The position numbers were made by a program, and so were the translations under genes. From Thermoplasmata archaeon (GTDB taxonomy: Archaea > Thermoplasmatota > Thermoplasmata > Thermoplasmatales > Thermoplasmataceae), in contig JAKBSB010000110.1 of assembly GCA_021845155.1 (NCBI GenBank), positions 1-5,421 of the forward strand: DNA of 5,421 nt. Direction: 5' to 3'. The notes beneath the pieces were generated by a model. That model made no database searches. It saw only the letters and a program-made list of their open reading frames with translations, and was not told the origin of the DNA. Positions 1 to 5,142 of the stretch are shown here, in pieces; position 1 is the stretch's first letter, and every line of letters begins with the position of its first letter.

Positions 1-354
1 CTGGTATATACCGGATTATTGACTGTGTGCCCTACTTTTGATTCCCAGTAATGCAACAACAATTATTACCAGTATAATGATTTTCTTGGCATCTGCAACC
101 CATTCAACCTGACAGGAAACTTCACAATATACTTCATATCTGATTGCAGCCTGGAAATTACCCTGACACATGAGACCGGCAAATGCAGCCAGTCCCAGAC
201 CTATACAATAACAAACGGGCAGGAGATCTCACTGCAACTTTACCATTCGAATGAAGTTTCATACTACATTTCTGCGGGCTTTGAAGGTGGCCAGCCCCAA
301 TGCTATAATAACTGCTGCTCAGCCGAAATCTTCCTGGGCTTTGTATCATCATGA
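1..354 (+). pseudogene. 3' part of a cysteine-rich, probably extracellular protein gene, interrupted by an in-frame TAA
   Basis: Reading frame 1 is open from the window edge to a TAA at 49-51, then open again in the same frame to a TGA at 352-354. The second part (100 codons) has no ATG, GTG or TTG start, so it is unlikely to be an independent gene. The two parts read best as one coding region with a single nonsense change. The product has eight cysteines in about 117 residues (including ICN, SDC, GKC and a terminal CYNNCC segment). It is rich in Asn, Tyr, Ser and Thr and shows alternating beta-strand-like stretches such as FTIYFIS and EISLQLYH. Such composition is typical of secreted, disulfide-stabilised archaeal surface proteins, but the family is not recognised. 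The N-terminus lies outside the window, so a signal peptide cannot be seen. A sequencing error at 49-51 is an alternative. The stop lies 2 nt from the stop of the convergent downstream gene. Confidence 0.45.
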
Positions 355-356
355 AA

Positions 357-1409
357 TTAGTCTTCTGTGATGACAAATGTCTTGAAAAGTTCCCTGTTTA
401 TCCCGTTGCTTTCTGAAAACCCGCTTATAACTGAATCTGCAAAATCCTCTTTTCCTGGTATGGCATTCGCAGGCTGAACAAAACTGAACAATGATCTCCA
501 GGTCATGTATGCGCGGAGCGTTTCAATAAGTTCGGAAAGATCCTCATGCGTCATTGAGGCAACGTGCTTCATATATTCGCTGCTGTAATTCTCGGGCCCT
601 GCAGAAGATCCACCATCCAGCCCGGTGTCAGATCTTATCATCTTGAGGAGCCTCATCTTTTCAACTGCCACAATTAAAGACAGAACCTCATTATTCTTCA
701 TTCCAACAACTGTTCTTCCAATCGCCCTGTACCTTTCTTTCCTGGTTATCTCAGGGATAATGCCCAGAAGTTCACTGTGACCGAAAACAACGTTAGGATC
801 GCTTTCGCTCTCTTCCAGTGCCTCGGCTTCAGACCAAGACTTCAGGACATAACCGGTAACCAGGAGAACAGAGTTCTTTTCAAAATCTGAGATCATGGTC
901 CTGAGTTTATCAGCTGAGACGTCCATTCCCAACTCCATACTTATGCTGTGAAGTTTCTCCCTGTCCAGAGCCTGGAAAAGTTCCTCAACACTATATGATT
1001 GTCCGCTATTCTTCCTGCCGGTTCTTATTATTCTCTCCAGTTCATTTTCTATTATCCTCTTAACTTCGTAATTGAAATAGTCATAAGCCACATTCTCCGA
1101 TCCTGGTACGCTGCACTGGAAATTGCATACAGGAATTACACAGTCTGTTGAAAGCCTGCACCATTGCATAATATCGAAAACGCTGTTGCCTTCCTTTATC
1201 TTTGCGAGAATCTTTTCAGAGGTTGCATTTTTTGCTTTTTCAAGAAAGCTTTCTATTTCATCCTCTGTCAGTACTTCATCTATTCCTGCTTTCTCCATAT
1301 CGGAAATTATCTGTTTATTACTATATTCAACTGGTATGTACCCGGTAATATAACTCATTTTTTTGTATCTGTCTATTATGAAAAAAGAACTCATTTCACG
1401 CATCTGCAC
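357..1409 (-). CDS. Hypothetical protein with a four-cysteine cluster
   Basis: This is a 350-codon reading frame ending in TAA, and I do not recognise its family. The product is soluble, charged and largely helical in appearance, with no signal peptide or membrane segment. The most distinctive feature is a cluster of four cysteines at residues 84, 90, 95 and 99 (C-x5-C-x4-C-x3-C), which could bind zinc or an Fe-S cluster; this is inference from spacing only. There are no other cysteines. The C-terminal half is dominated by Glu/Lys/Leu-rich helices, and a Gly/Ser-rich linker lies near residue 270. The start is uncertain: ATG codons occur at residues 1, 3, 6 and 18, and a GTG lies two codons upstream. 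None has a clear Shine-Dalgarno sequence. A TATA-like box at 1453-1460 predicts transcription starting around 1430, which fits the first ATG or the GTG with a short leader. Only 94 nt separate it from the upstream gene on the same strand. Confidence 0.8.
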   Translation of the reverse strand: MQMREMSSFFIIDRYKKMSYITGYIPVEYSNKQIISDMEKAGIDEVLTEDEIESFLEKAKNATSEKILAKIKEGNSVFDIMQWCRLSTDCVIPVCNFQCSVPGSENVAYDYFNYEVKRIIENELERIIRTGRKNSGQSYSVEELFQALDREKLHSISMELGMDVSADKLRTMISDFEKNSVLLVTGYVLKSWSEAEALEESESDPNVVFGHSELLGIIPEITRKERYRAIGRTVVGMKNNEVLSLIVAVEKMRLLKMIRSDTGLDGGSSAGPENYSSEYMKHVASMTHEDLSELIETLRAYMTWRSLFSFVQPANAIPGKEDFADSVISGFSESNGINRELFKTFVITED

Positions 1410-1452
1410 TACTTCCGGTATTCTGGCAACGAAACTAACATCATTGTCCCGG

Positions 1453-1460
1453 TATTTAAA
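1453..1460 (-). promoter_or_regulatory. TATA-box candidate for the four-cysteine protein gene
   Basis: The minus strand reads TTTAAATA, an excellent match to the archaeal TATA-box consensus, in the 94-nt gap between two minus-strand genes. Archaeal transcription typically starts about 22-27 nt downstream of the box centre, here near 1430. That is some 15-25 nt before the likely start codon at 1409-1415. A second AT-rich run (minus TATTTTTAATT, 1469-1479) lies slightly upstream. The box suggests this gene can be transcribed independently of the gene before it. Confidence 0.5.
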
Positions 1461-1503
1461 ATGTATGAATTAAAAATACACTGCCGGGAGAGAAGATCTG
1501 GCA

Positions 1504-2433
1504 TCAACTCTCAAAAGCAGCTTCACCGATGCTGTCCAGTGTCATGCCCCATTGGGGTGATTTTCCTGACACATTGAACACTTTCTTCATGTACTCTTTG
1601 GAGTATATGGCAGGAATCAGTGCTTCAAACCTGTATATGCCGTCTCTTCGTGTGAAATAGACCCCAAAATTGGGGAATGCTACATGCTCGCTTAAAAATA
1701 TTATCTGGTTTAACAGATCATTCTGGAAAGACACTTCTGCTATTTCATCCTGAGTCTTTTGACCTGTTTCGTTCGGAGGGATAACTTTTGCCGTGGGCTT
1801 CGTGTAAATATTAAAAGGTATTTTCTTGTTCTCGCTAATATATCTTACTTCGCCCGCATAGTCTCCACTGATATCGGGAAAAGTGCGGTCCGTCCCCCGT
1901 CCACCTGGCAGCTCAAACCTGAACGAGACACGCATTACCTTGAAAAATCTGAAGAACAGCTTTGCGTTCTCAACACTTTTCCTGTTCTCACCCAGGTAAC
2001 GGACTGAGTTAATTGCAGGAAATGCGTCTGAAGAGATTAGATCTGAAAATTCTTTAAGGTATTTTCTGTGGAACCTGACATGGAAATAATGGCTTCCCTC
2101 CTTTACGTACTGGAAATCCACAACCAGTGTGGGAATAGCAATAAGATTCCTGAAGAAGGTGTATTCCATGTGGTGGGTGCTGTTTGAGTAAAGAGTCAGG
2201 ACATTGCCGTTCTTTCTGGCATTGTTAACCTTTAAAAACATTGCAGTATCCCTGTCCTGTTCTTCTATATCCTCAAAATAGTACAGAAAACTTTCGCGGT
2301 TTTCCCCAATAGTAAGAACAGCTGGAATTATTATGCCCTTTTCCCTGGCAAATCTTTCGATCGGGAAATCACCTGTTGCGGTTATTATTGCTTCCATGTC
2401 AAGTCTGGAATTATAATTACTGTCAAGAATCAA
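1504..2433 (-). CDS. Hypothetical protein with two apparent repeats of one domain
   Basis: This 309-codon frame starts with TTG and ends in TGA. An ATG at residue 13 (2395-2397) is an equally plausible start; neither has a Shine-Dalgarno match. The protein is soluble, with no signal peptide, transmembrane segment or cysteine. It seems to contain a duplicated unit. Residues about 99-149 (AIPTLVVDF...YFHVRF...YLKEF...SVRYLGE) align by eye with residues about 252-304 (AFPNFGVYF...YRFEAL...YSKEY...TLDSIGE). They share the order Phe/Pro-rich strand, charged turn, Tyr-x-Phe strand, Tyr-x-Lys-Glu-aromatic helix and a final Gly-Glu strand. This alpha/beta arrangement loosely recalls the ligand-sensing N-terminal region of archaeal bacterio-opsin-activator-like regulators. 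However, no helix-turn-helix DNA-binding domain is visible at the C-terminus, so that relation is weak. The function is unknown. It has its own TATA-like box upstream, so independent transcription is likely. Confidence 0.8.
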   Translation of the reverse strand: MILDSNYNSRLDMEAIITATGDFPIERFAREKGIIIPAVLTIGENRESFLYYFEDIEEQDRDTAMFLKVNNARKNGNVLTLYSNSTHHMEYTFFRNLIAIPTLVVDFQYVKEGSHYFHVRFHRKYLKEFSDLISSDAFPAINSVRYLGENRKSVENAKLFFRFFKVMRVSFRFELPGGRGTDRTFPDISGDYAGEVRYISENKKIPFNIYTKPTAKVIPPNETGQKTQDEIAEVSFQNDLLNQIIFLSEHVAFPNFGVYFTRRDGIYRFEALIPAIYSKEYMKKVFNVSGKSPQWGMTLDSIGEAAFES

Positions 2434-2452
2434 TATCAGGTAATACAGAGGG

Positions 2453-2464
2453 TTAATAAAAATT
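2453..2464 (-). promoter_or_regulatory. TATA-like promoter element for the 309-residue protein gene
   Basis: The minus strand carries AATTTTTATTAA in the 60-nt gap between two minus-strand genes. Transcription would be expected to begin around 2430-2435. This would make the TTG start at 2433 nearly leaderless, or give the ATG at 2397 a leader of about 35 nt. That spacing is one reason to consider the ATG as the true start. The T-rich strand may also help end transcription of the gene before it. Confidence 0.4.
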
Positions 2465-2493
2465 AACTAGCTTGTTGCATGAAAATTCATTCT

Positions 2494-3015
2494 TCAGTTG
2501 GCCTTCTCCTGCCCCTGTCTTCTTATAACCATTGGCTCCGGACTCCAGGAAATTGCCATTATTCCGCCAAGGAAAACAAGAACGAAGCCAAAGAAAAGGC
2601 CGCCTGAGGTGCCTGCCCAGCTGAGTATGGAACAGACAAAAATAATGATCCCCCAGATCACATGTCTTTTCCTGTTGAAATAAAGCAGGGAGCTGGAAAC
2701 AAGGATCAGCATCCCTGAAACAGTTCCGGTTATCTCCAGCAGCATATCAAATGAGGTGTGTGCTGTATGAAACAGAACTAATAAACCAAATATTCCGACA
2801 TACAAAATTATAATGCCACCTATTGCAGATACAATTGCAGCATCATATGGCCAGCCTTTACGGGATACCATGATGCTGTATTGCCCATTGCTATTTAACG
2901 TATATGAGGGGGCAATCCCGATCTCAAGAGAAAGGAAAGAAGGCCAAGCTTTACTGTTCCCTGCAACGTATTGATCGACCCACATGTAAATAAAAGTGAA
3001 AGTTCCGGATTGCAT
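2494..3015 (-). CDS. Small four-helix integral membrane protein (DUF6114-like appearance)
   Basis: This is a 173-residue protein with an ATG start and TGA stop. After an N-terminal region of about 55 residues rich in aromatic and polar residues come four hydrophobic segments: about 59-82 (IVSAIGGIIILYVGIFGLLV), 92-113, 118-135 and 138-157. A short basic C-terminal tail (IRRQGQEK) follows. The layout resembles small multi-helix membrane proteins common in Thermoplasmata and annotated as DUF6114 or similar: a Gly-rich first helix, a basic loop before WGIIIFVCSILSW, a GG turn and a final helix ending in a WSPEP-type motif. This is recognition of style, not a verified match. Other in-frame ATGs lie at residues 11 and 49; the last would remove the N-terminal region. 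No good TATA box stands before 3015, so it may be read from archaellin transcripts across the 282-nt gap. The function is unknown. Confidence 0.75.
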   Translation of the reverse strand: MQSGTFTFIYMWVDQYVAGNSKAWPSFLSLEIGIAPSYTLNSNGQYSIMVSRKGWPYDAAIVSAIGGIIILYVGIFGLLVLFHTAHTSFDMLLEITGTVSGMLILVSSSLLYFNRKRHVIWGIIIFVCSILSWAGTSGGLFFGFVLVFLGGIMAISWSPEPMVIRRQGQEKAN

Positions 3016-3297
3016 TATGTTTATTGCACTTATGCATCCGCGTAATCAGTTGGATTTCTTCAATGAACAAGTACTATGGAGCGGACGAAAACAGTATTAT
3101 TGTGATCCAGCCAGCAAGCCGTGAATTGAACAGATCCCTGTGTAAAATGGGAAAGCATGTCTTACGAAGCCCGTGTTTCAGAATGAAAATTGAAAGAAAT
3201 GTGACGCGGGTTCAATGTAAATCTTCTCTCCCCCGGAAGCCGGGATGTTTGCGGACAACCGGCAACCGGGTTCAGAGCAAGATTGAGGCGTCTATGT
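3016..3297. other. Intergenic region downstream of archaellin, with GC-rich hairpins
   Basis: This 282-bp gap lies between two minus-strand genes. A plus-strand open frame (3024-3311) crosses it, but it runs into the archaellin 3' end on the opposite strand. Its translation is compositionally unstructured and it has no clear promoter, so I do not call it a gene. The archaellin-proximal part carries two GC-rich short hairpins (3232-3244 and 3259-3269), followed on the minus strand by a pyrimidine-rich run (TTTCTTTCAATTTTCATTC, about 3182-3200). Together these suggest a structured 3' untranslated region and a terminator for archaellin mRNA. No tRNA or CRISPR repeats were seen. Confidence 0.4.
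3182..3269 (-). terminator. Probable archaellin 3' UTR and T-rich terminator
   Basis: Reading in the archaellin direction, two hairpins with 4-5 bp GC arms and 3-nt loops are followed by a T/C-rich tract within about 120 nt of the stop codon. The first hairpin is CCGG-TTG-CCGG at 3269-3259, and the second is CCCGG-CTT-CCGGG at 3244-3232. Archaeal termination depends mainly on oligo-T tracts on the non-template strand. The hairpins may instead stabilise the abundant mRNA. The precise end is not determinable by eye. Confidence 0.3.
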
Positions 3298-4023
3298 TTA
3301 TTGCAGCGTGACTTCATTGGTTACAAAGGCATTTGGGGCAGTAAACTGAATTATTGCCTGGGCACCGACTTCCGGTGTTACCTGCCCTGAAACCTGCATG
3401 TTCTGTGTTATTTCAGCACCGAACGTGTTTGACACATTAAGTATAATTGCAGCTGTGTCTCCCGGTGATATTACCGGGTACTGGCTGTCAACCGAGTTTG
3501 TAGGGTCCTGCACCACGATCACACCGAAGTCTGTAGCGTCATGGTGTGATGCGCTCAGGTAGTTCCACTGTTTCTCGCTGAAGAGATTCTGTGTCCCGTT
3601 TGTTGCTGTATTGTTGTATATGGTATCATTATAGACCAGGATGGAGGTCACCCCGTTCACTGTAAGTGTTACACTGGCATTCCCAAGGTTTATGGCAGAT
3701 CCGCCCGCATTATTGGTGACGAATATCGCCATGAGCGAAACGCCTCCCGTTTCAGCCGGATGAGAAGGATCATACCCCATGATCTGGGTTATGGTTATCC
3801 CGCTGGAAACCTGGTTTATGGTGGTTGTTCCAGTGGATGTGGCTTTCTGCTGCAGTATGCCCGCAGTATGAATGAGGACAGATGCCGCAACAGCTGCCAC
3901 AAGAACCATGGCTATAAAGACTATTAGTACGCCTATTCCCGTCTCCGCCTTGTCATCAGGGTCCCTGCTGAATTGCCTCGAGATGGCTTTTCTAACATGC
4001 CTGAAATATGTATTAACTTTCAT
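3298..4023 (-). CDS. flaB: Archaellin (archaeal flagellin, FlaB/ArlB family)
   Basis: This is the structural subunit of the archaellum filament, exported and assembled at the cell surface. The 241-residue protein shows the hallmark archaellin N-terminus: a charged leader, then ETGIGVLIVFIAMVLVAAVA (residues 27-46) and ASVLIHTAGILQQKA. Prearchaellin peptidase (FlaK/PibD type) should cut between Ala26 and Glu27, leaving Gly at +3. The hydrophobic helix forms the filament core. The C-terminal beta domain is rich in Thr, Asn and Ser and has five N-glycosylation sequons (N115, N132, N137, N142, N196), including the conserved-looking ILNVSNTFG segment near residues 194-202. The length is normal for the family. 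The 26-residue leader is longer than usual, but no later start codon exists within it. The ATG is backed by GAGG (4031-4034) 7 nt upstream and a perfect TATA box. No other archaellum genes (arlC-arlJ) are in the window, so this is a stand-alone or distal archaellin locus. Its divergent neighbour is a transposase-like HTH protein. Confidence 0.95.
   Translation of the reverse strand: MKVNTYFRHVRKAISRQFSRDPDDKAETGIGVLIVFIAMVLVAAVAASVLIHTAGILQQKATSTGTTTINQVSSGITITQIMGYDPSHPAETGGVSLMAIFVTNNAGGSAINLGNASVTLTVNGVTSILVYNDTIYNNTATNGTQNLFSEKQWNYLSASHHDATDFGVIVVQDPTNSVDSQYPVISPGDTAAIILNVSNTFGAEITQNMQVSGQVTPEVGAQAIIQFTAPNAFVTNEVTLQ
3946..4023 (-). other. Archaellin class III signal peptide (26-residue leader)
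   Basis: The leader is basic, with seven Arg/Lys residues (three Asp), and ends DPDDKA. It precedes the ETGIG processing context and the hydrophobic core. The predicted cut is after Ala26. The -2 Lys, small -1 residue and +3 Gly fit the known prearchaellin peptidase site. Typical archaellin leaders are roughly 6-15 residues, so this one is long. Confidence 0.8.
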
Positions 4024-4030
4024 CTATACG

Positions 4031-4034
4031 CCTC
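4031..4034 (-). promoter_or_regulatory. Ribosome binding site of archaellin
   Basis: GAGG on the minus strand lies 7 nt before the ATG at 4023. This supports the long-leader start codon and indicates a leadered mRNA. Confidence 0.65.
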
Positions 4035-4074
4035 TTTCTATTGTGGTACGCTGTTATGTATATTATTATGTCAG

Positions 4075-4082
4075 TATATAAA
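4075..4082 (-). promoter_or_regulatory. Archaellin TATA box
   Basis: The minus strand reads TTTATATA, a perfect archaeal TATA box. It predicts transcription start near 4052, giving a 5' leader of about 28 nt that contains the GAGG site. The strength of this box fits a highly expressed filament protein. An 8-bp element on its edge (CAGTATAT, plus strand 4072-4079) recurs inverted as ATATACTG at 4122-4129, upstream of the box. This could be a regulator site, although a pair this short can arise by chance. Confidence 0.75.
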
Positions 4083-4182
4083 CTGCCTAACGTAAGGAAC
4101 GAGAAAAATTTCGCTTTTTCCATATACTGGGGCTCAGGACATGCCATAAAACAGCACTCCATTTGCTACCTACAGATATGCA

Positions 4183-4190
4183 GGTATAAG
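4183..4190 (+). promoter_or_regulatory. Possible TATA box for the transposase-like gene
   Basis: GGTATAAG is a modest match to the archaeal TATA box. It predicts a transcript start around 4213, giving the ATG at 4242 a leader of about 30 nt. A second TATAAT at 4225-4230 is too close to the ATG to serve it. The ribosome binding site is weak (GGTAA directly before the ATG). Confidence 0.3.
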
Positions 4191-4241
4191 ATTGTGCAAA
4201 AAAAGGTTATGACCACATGATGGGTATAATCATTTGGTAAC

Positions 4242-5114
4242 ATGCTAAGCACAGATGATAAGAGGTTTATAATTCAGAGTGTGGAGAACGGATACAAGGT
4301 CAGCGATCTTGCAAGGATGTTCAACGTGACGCCCAGAAGGGTGCAGCAGATACTGAAAGAGGATATAGATGAAGAACACACAAAGAAGCGTTATTCATCA
4401 TTAACCGAGCAGGATGTAAGTGAGATAGAGAATCTCTGGAACAACTATAAGGTCGGGTCCAGGACAATTTTCTACCTGCTGAAGAGCCGCGGCAGATCAA
4501 TATCCTACTACCAGATCTACAACTACATGAGGGGAAAGAAGATGATAAGAACCAAGTATTCCAAGGAGGGTGAGATATCCAAGTCCGAAATTGATCCTCC
4601 ATTGACCACAATATTCATGGACTATCACCAGACTGGAATGGACTATCCATACGCTGTTGTATGCGTAGATATGTCAACCAAGAAAATACTTTCAATGGTT
4701 GAAACCAGGAAAATAACCAAGGAGGTAATGGAGAAGAATATCGATGCACTTTCGGAATTCAGGAAAAGCAGCAACCTGGACATACAGAAAGTGTACCTGA
4801 GAAGTGGCATACTAAGCATACTTTATGGTGCAACCGACGTCAAATTCTACTTTTCCAAAATGGGAGTGGAGAACGTTGAAAGCGACAAACATGGAAACAG
4901 GGTGCATCTTGCACTATCGAGACTATGGCAGAACTATGACCGGTTCAGGTGGACATTCAACTCTCCGGAGAATTTCATCTACTGGTACAATAACAGGCCA
5001 ATAATAAGTAAGTCACAGAACAAGGTCACCACTCCCAATGAAATAATGGAACAGTATCTTGAAGAGCAGAACCTGTTCTCTTCACAGGGAAAGAATCTTC
5101 CTAAAATTTCTTAA
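4242..5114 (+). CDS. Integrase-core (IS481/IS3-like) transposase homologue lacking the DDE triad; candidate domesticated DNA-binding protein
   Basis: This intact 290-residue protein has the architecture of IS481/IS3-type transposases. Residues about 5-40 form a helix-turn-helix (YKVSDLARMFNVTPRRVQQI). Residues about 52-103 form a second HTH/winged region (SRTIFYLLKSRGRSISYYQI). Residues 120-275 form an RNase H-like integrase core. The first catalytic-type aspartate is retained in IFMDYHQTG (D127). The segment equivalent to the usual T-D-x-G motif reads YLRSGI, with Arg187 in the Asp position. The segment equivalent to NGKxER reads HGNRVHLALSRL, with no acidic residue where the catalytic Glu belongs. 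The closing framework (FNSPENFIYWYNNRP...TPNEIMEQY, 239-272) is well kept. The length is normal and there is no frameshift or internal stop. No terminal inverted repeats or target duplications were seen. Strand-transfer activity is therefore unlikely, while DNA binding may persist. It is transcribed divergently from archaellin and convergently with an ABC ATPase gene. A regulatory role is inference. Confidence 0.85.
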   Translation: MLSTDDKRFIIQSVENGYKVSDLARMFNVTPRRVQQILKEDIDEEHTKKRYSSLTEQDVSEIENLWNNYKVGSRTIFYLLKSRGRSISYYQIYNYMRGKKMIRTKYSKEGEISKSEIDPPLTTIFMDYHQTGMDYPYAVVCVDMSTKKILSMVETRKITKEVMEKNIDALSEFRKSSNLDIQKVYLRSGILSILYGATDVKFYFSKMGVENVESDKHGNRVHLALSRLWQNYDRFRWTFNSPENFIYWYNNRPIISKSQNKVTTPNEIMEQYLEEQNLFSSQGKNLPKIS

Positions 5115-5142
5115 TTCTCTATCTAATTTTTAAATAACAGGG
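5115..5142. terminator. Short A/T-rich convergent gap, probable bidirectional termination
   Basis: Only 28 nt separate two convergent stop codons. The plus strand has TAATTTTTAAATAA (5123-5136), which supplies T-rich tracts in both directions, as archaeal termination prefers. No hairpin is obvious. Confidence 0.45.

Larger units (their letters stand above)
4024..4241. promoter_or_regulatory. Divergent promoter region between archaellin and the transposase-like gene
   Basis: This 218-bp AT-rich region serves two divergent genes. For archaellin it holds the TATA box and ribosome binding site. Upstream of that box are an A/T-tract inverted repeat, GAAAAA-N6-TTTTTC (4103-4120), and the ATATACTG element (4122-4129). 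For the plus-strand gene the signals are weaker. GGTATAAG (4183-4190) could act as a TATA box with a start near 4213. An imperfect palindrome (ATGAT-N7-ATCAT, 4217-4233, flanked by GTTA at 4206-4209 and TAAC at 4238-4241) abuts the start codon. No other gene is seen here, apart from a possible seven-codon leader ORF ending at 4240. Confidence 0.5.

Noticed and set aside
158..376. 72-codon minus-strand open frame at the left end
   Set aside because: It is antisense to the cysteine-rich coding frame, which has coherent protein-like features, and it overlaps the start of the convergent stop region. It is most likely a shadow.
367..415. Possible C/D box sRNA on the plus strand (GTGATGA at 367-373, CTGA at 412-415)
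   Set aside because: No internal D'/C' pair and no terminal stem were found, and the boxes lie within the 3' end of a coding region, where such short motifs are expected by chance.
1123..1577. Plus-strand open frames with Phe/Ile/Cys-rich translations opposite the two unknown genes
   Set aside because: They lie antisense to long coding regions or span their promoter gap. Their composition reflects the reverse complement of Glu/Lys-rich codons.
1484..3236. Near-identical ATCTTCTCTCCC..CGG motif at 1484-1497 (minus) and 3221-3236 (plus)
   Set aside because: A 12-nt exact match between strands is expected about once by chance in a window of this size, and the contexts differ.
3024..3311. 95-codon plus-strand open frame across the archaellin-downstream gap
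   Set aside because: It overlaps the archaellin 3' end on the other strand, has no recognisable domain or ribosome binding site, and its composition looks random. The GC hairpins inside it fit a 3' UTR better.
4321..4611. 96-codon minus-strand open frame inside the transposase-like gene
   Set aside because: Its translation is Ser/Trp/Cys/Arg-rich with no domain, and it lies opposite a clearly recognised HTH region.
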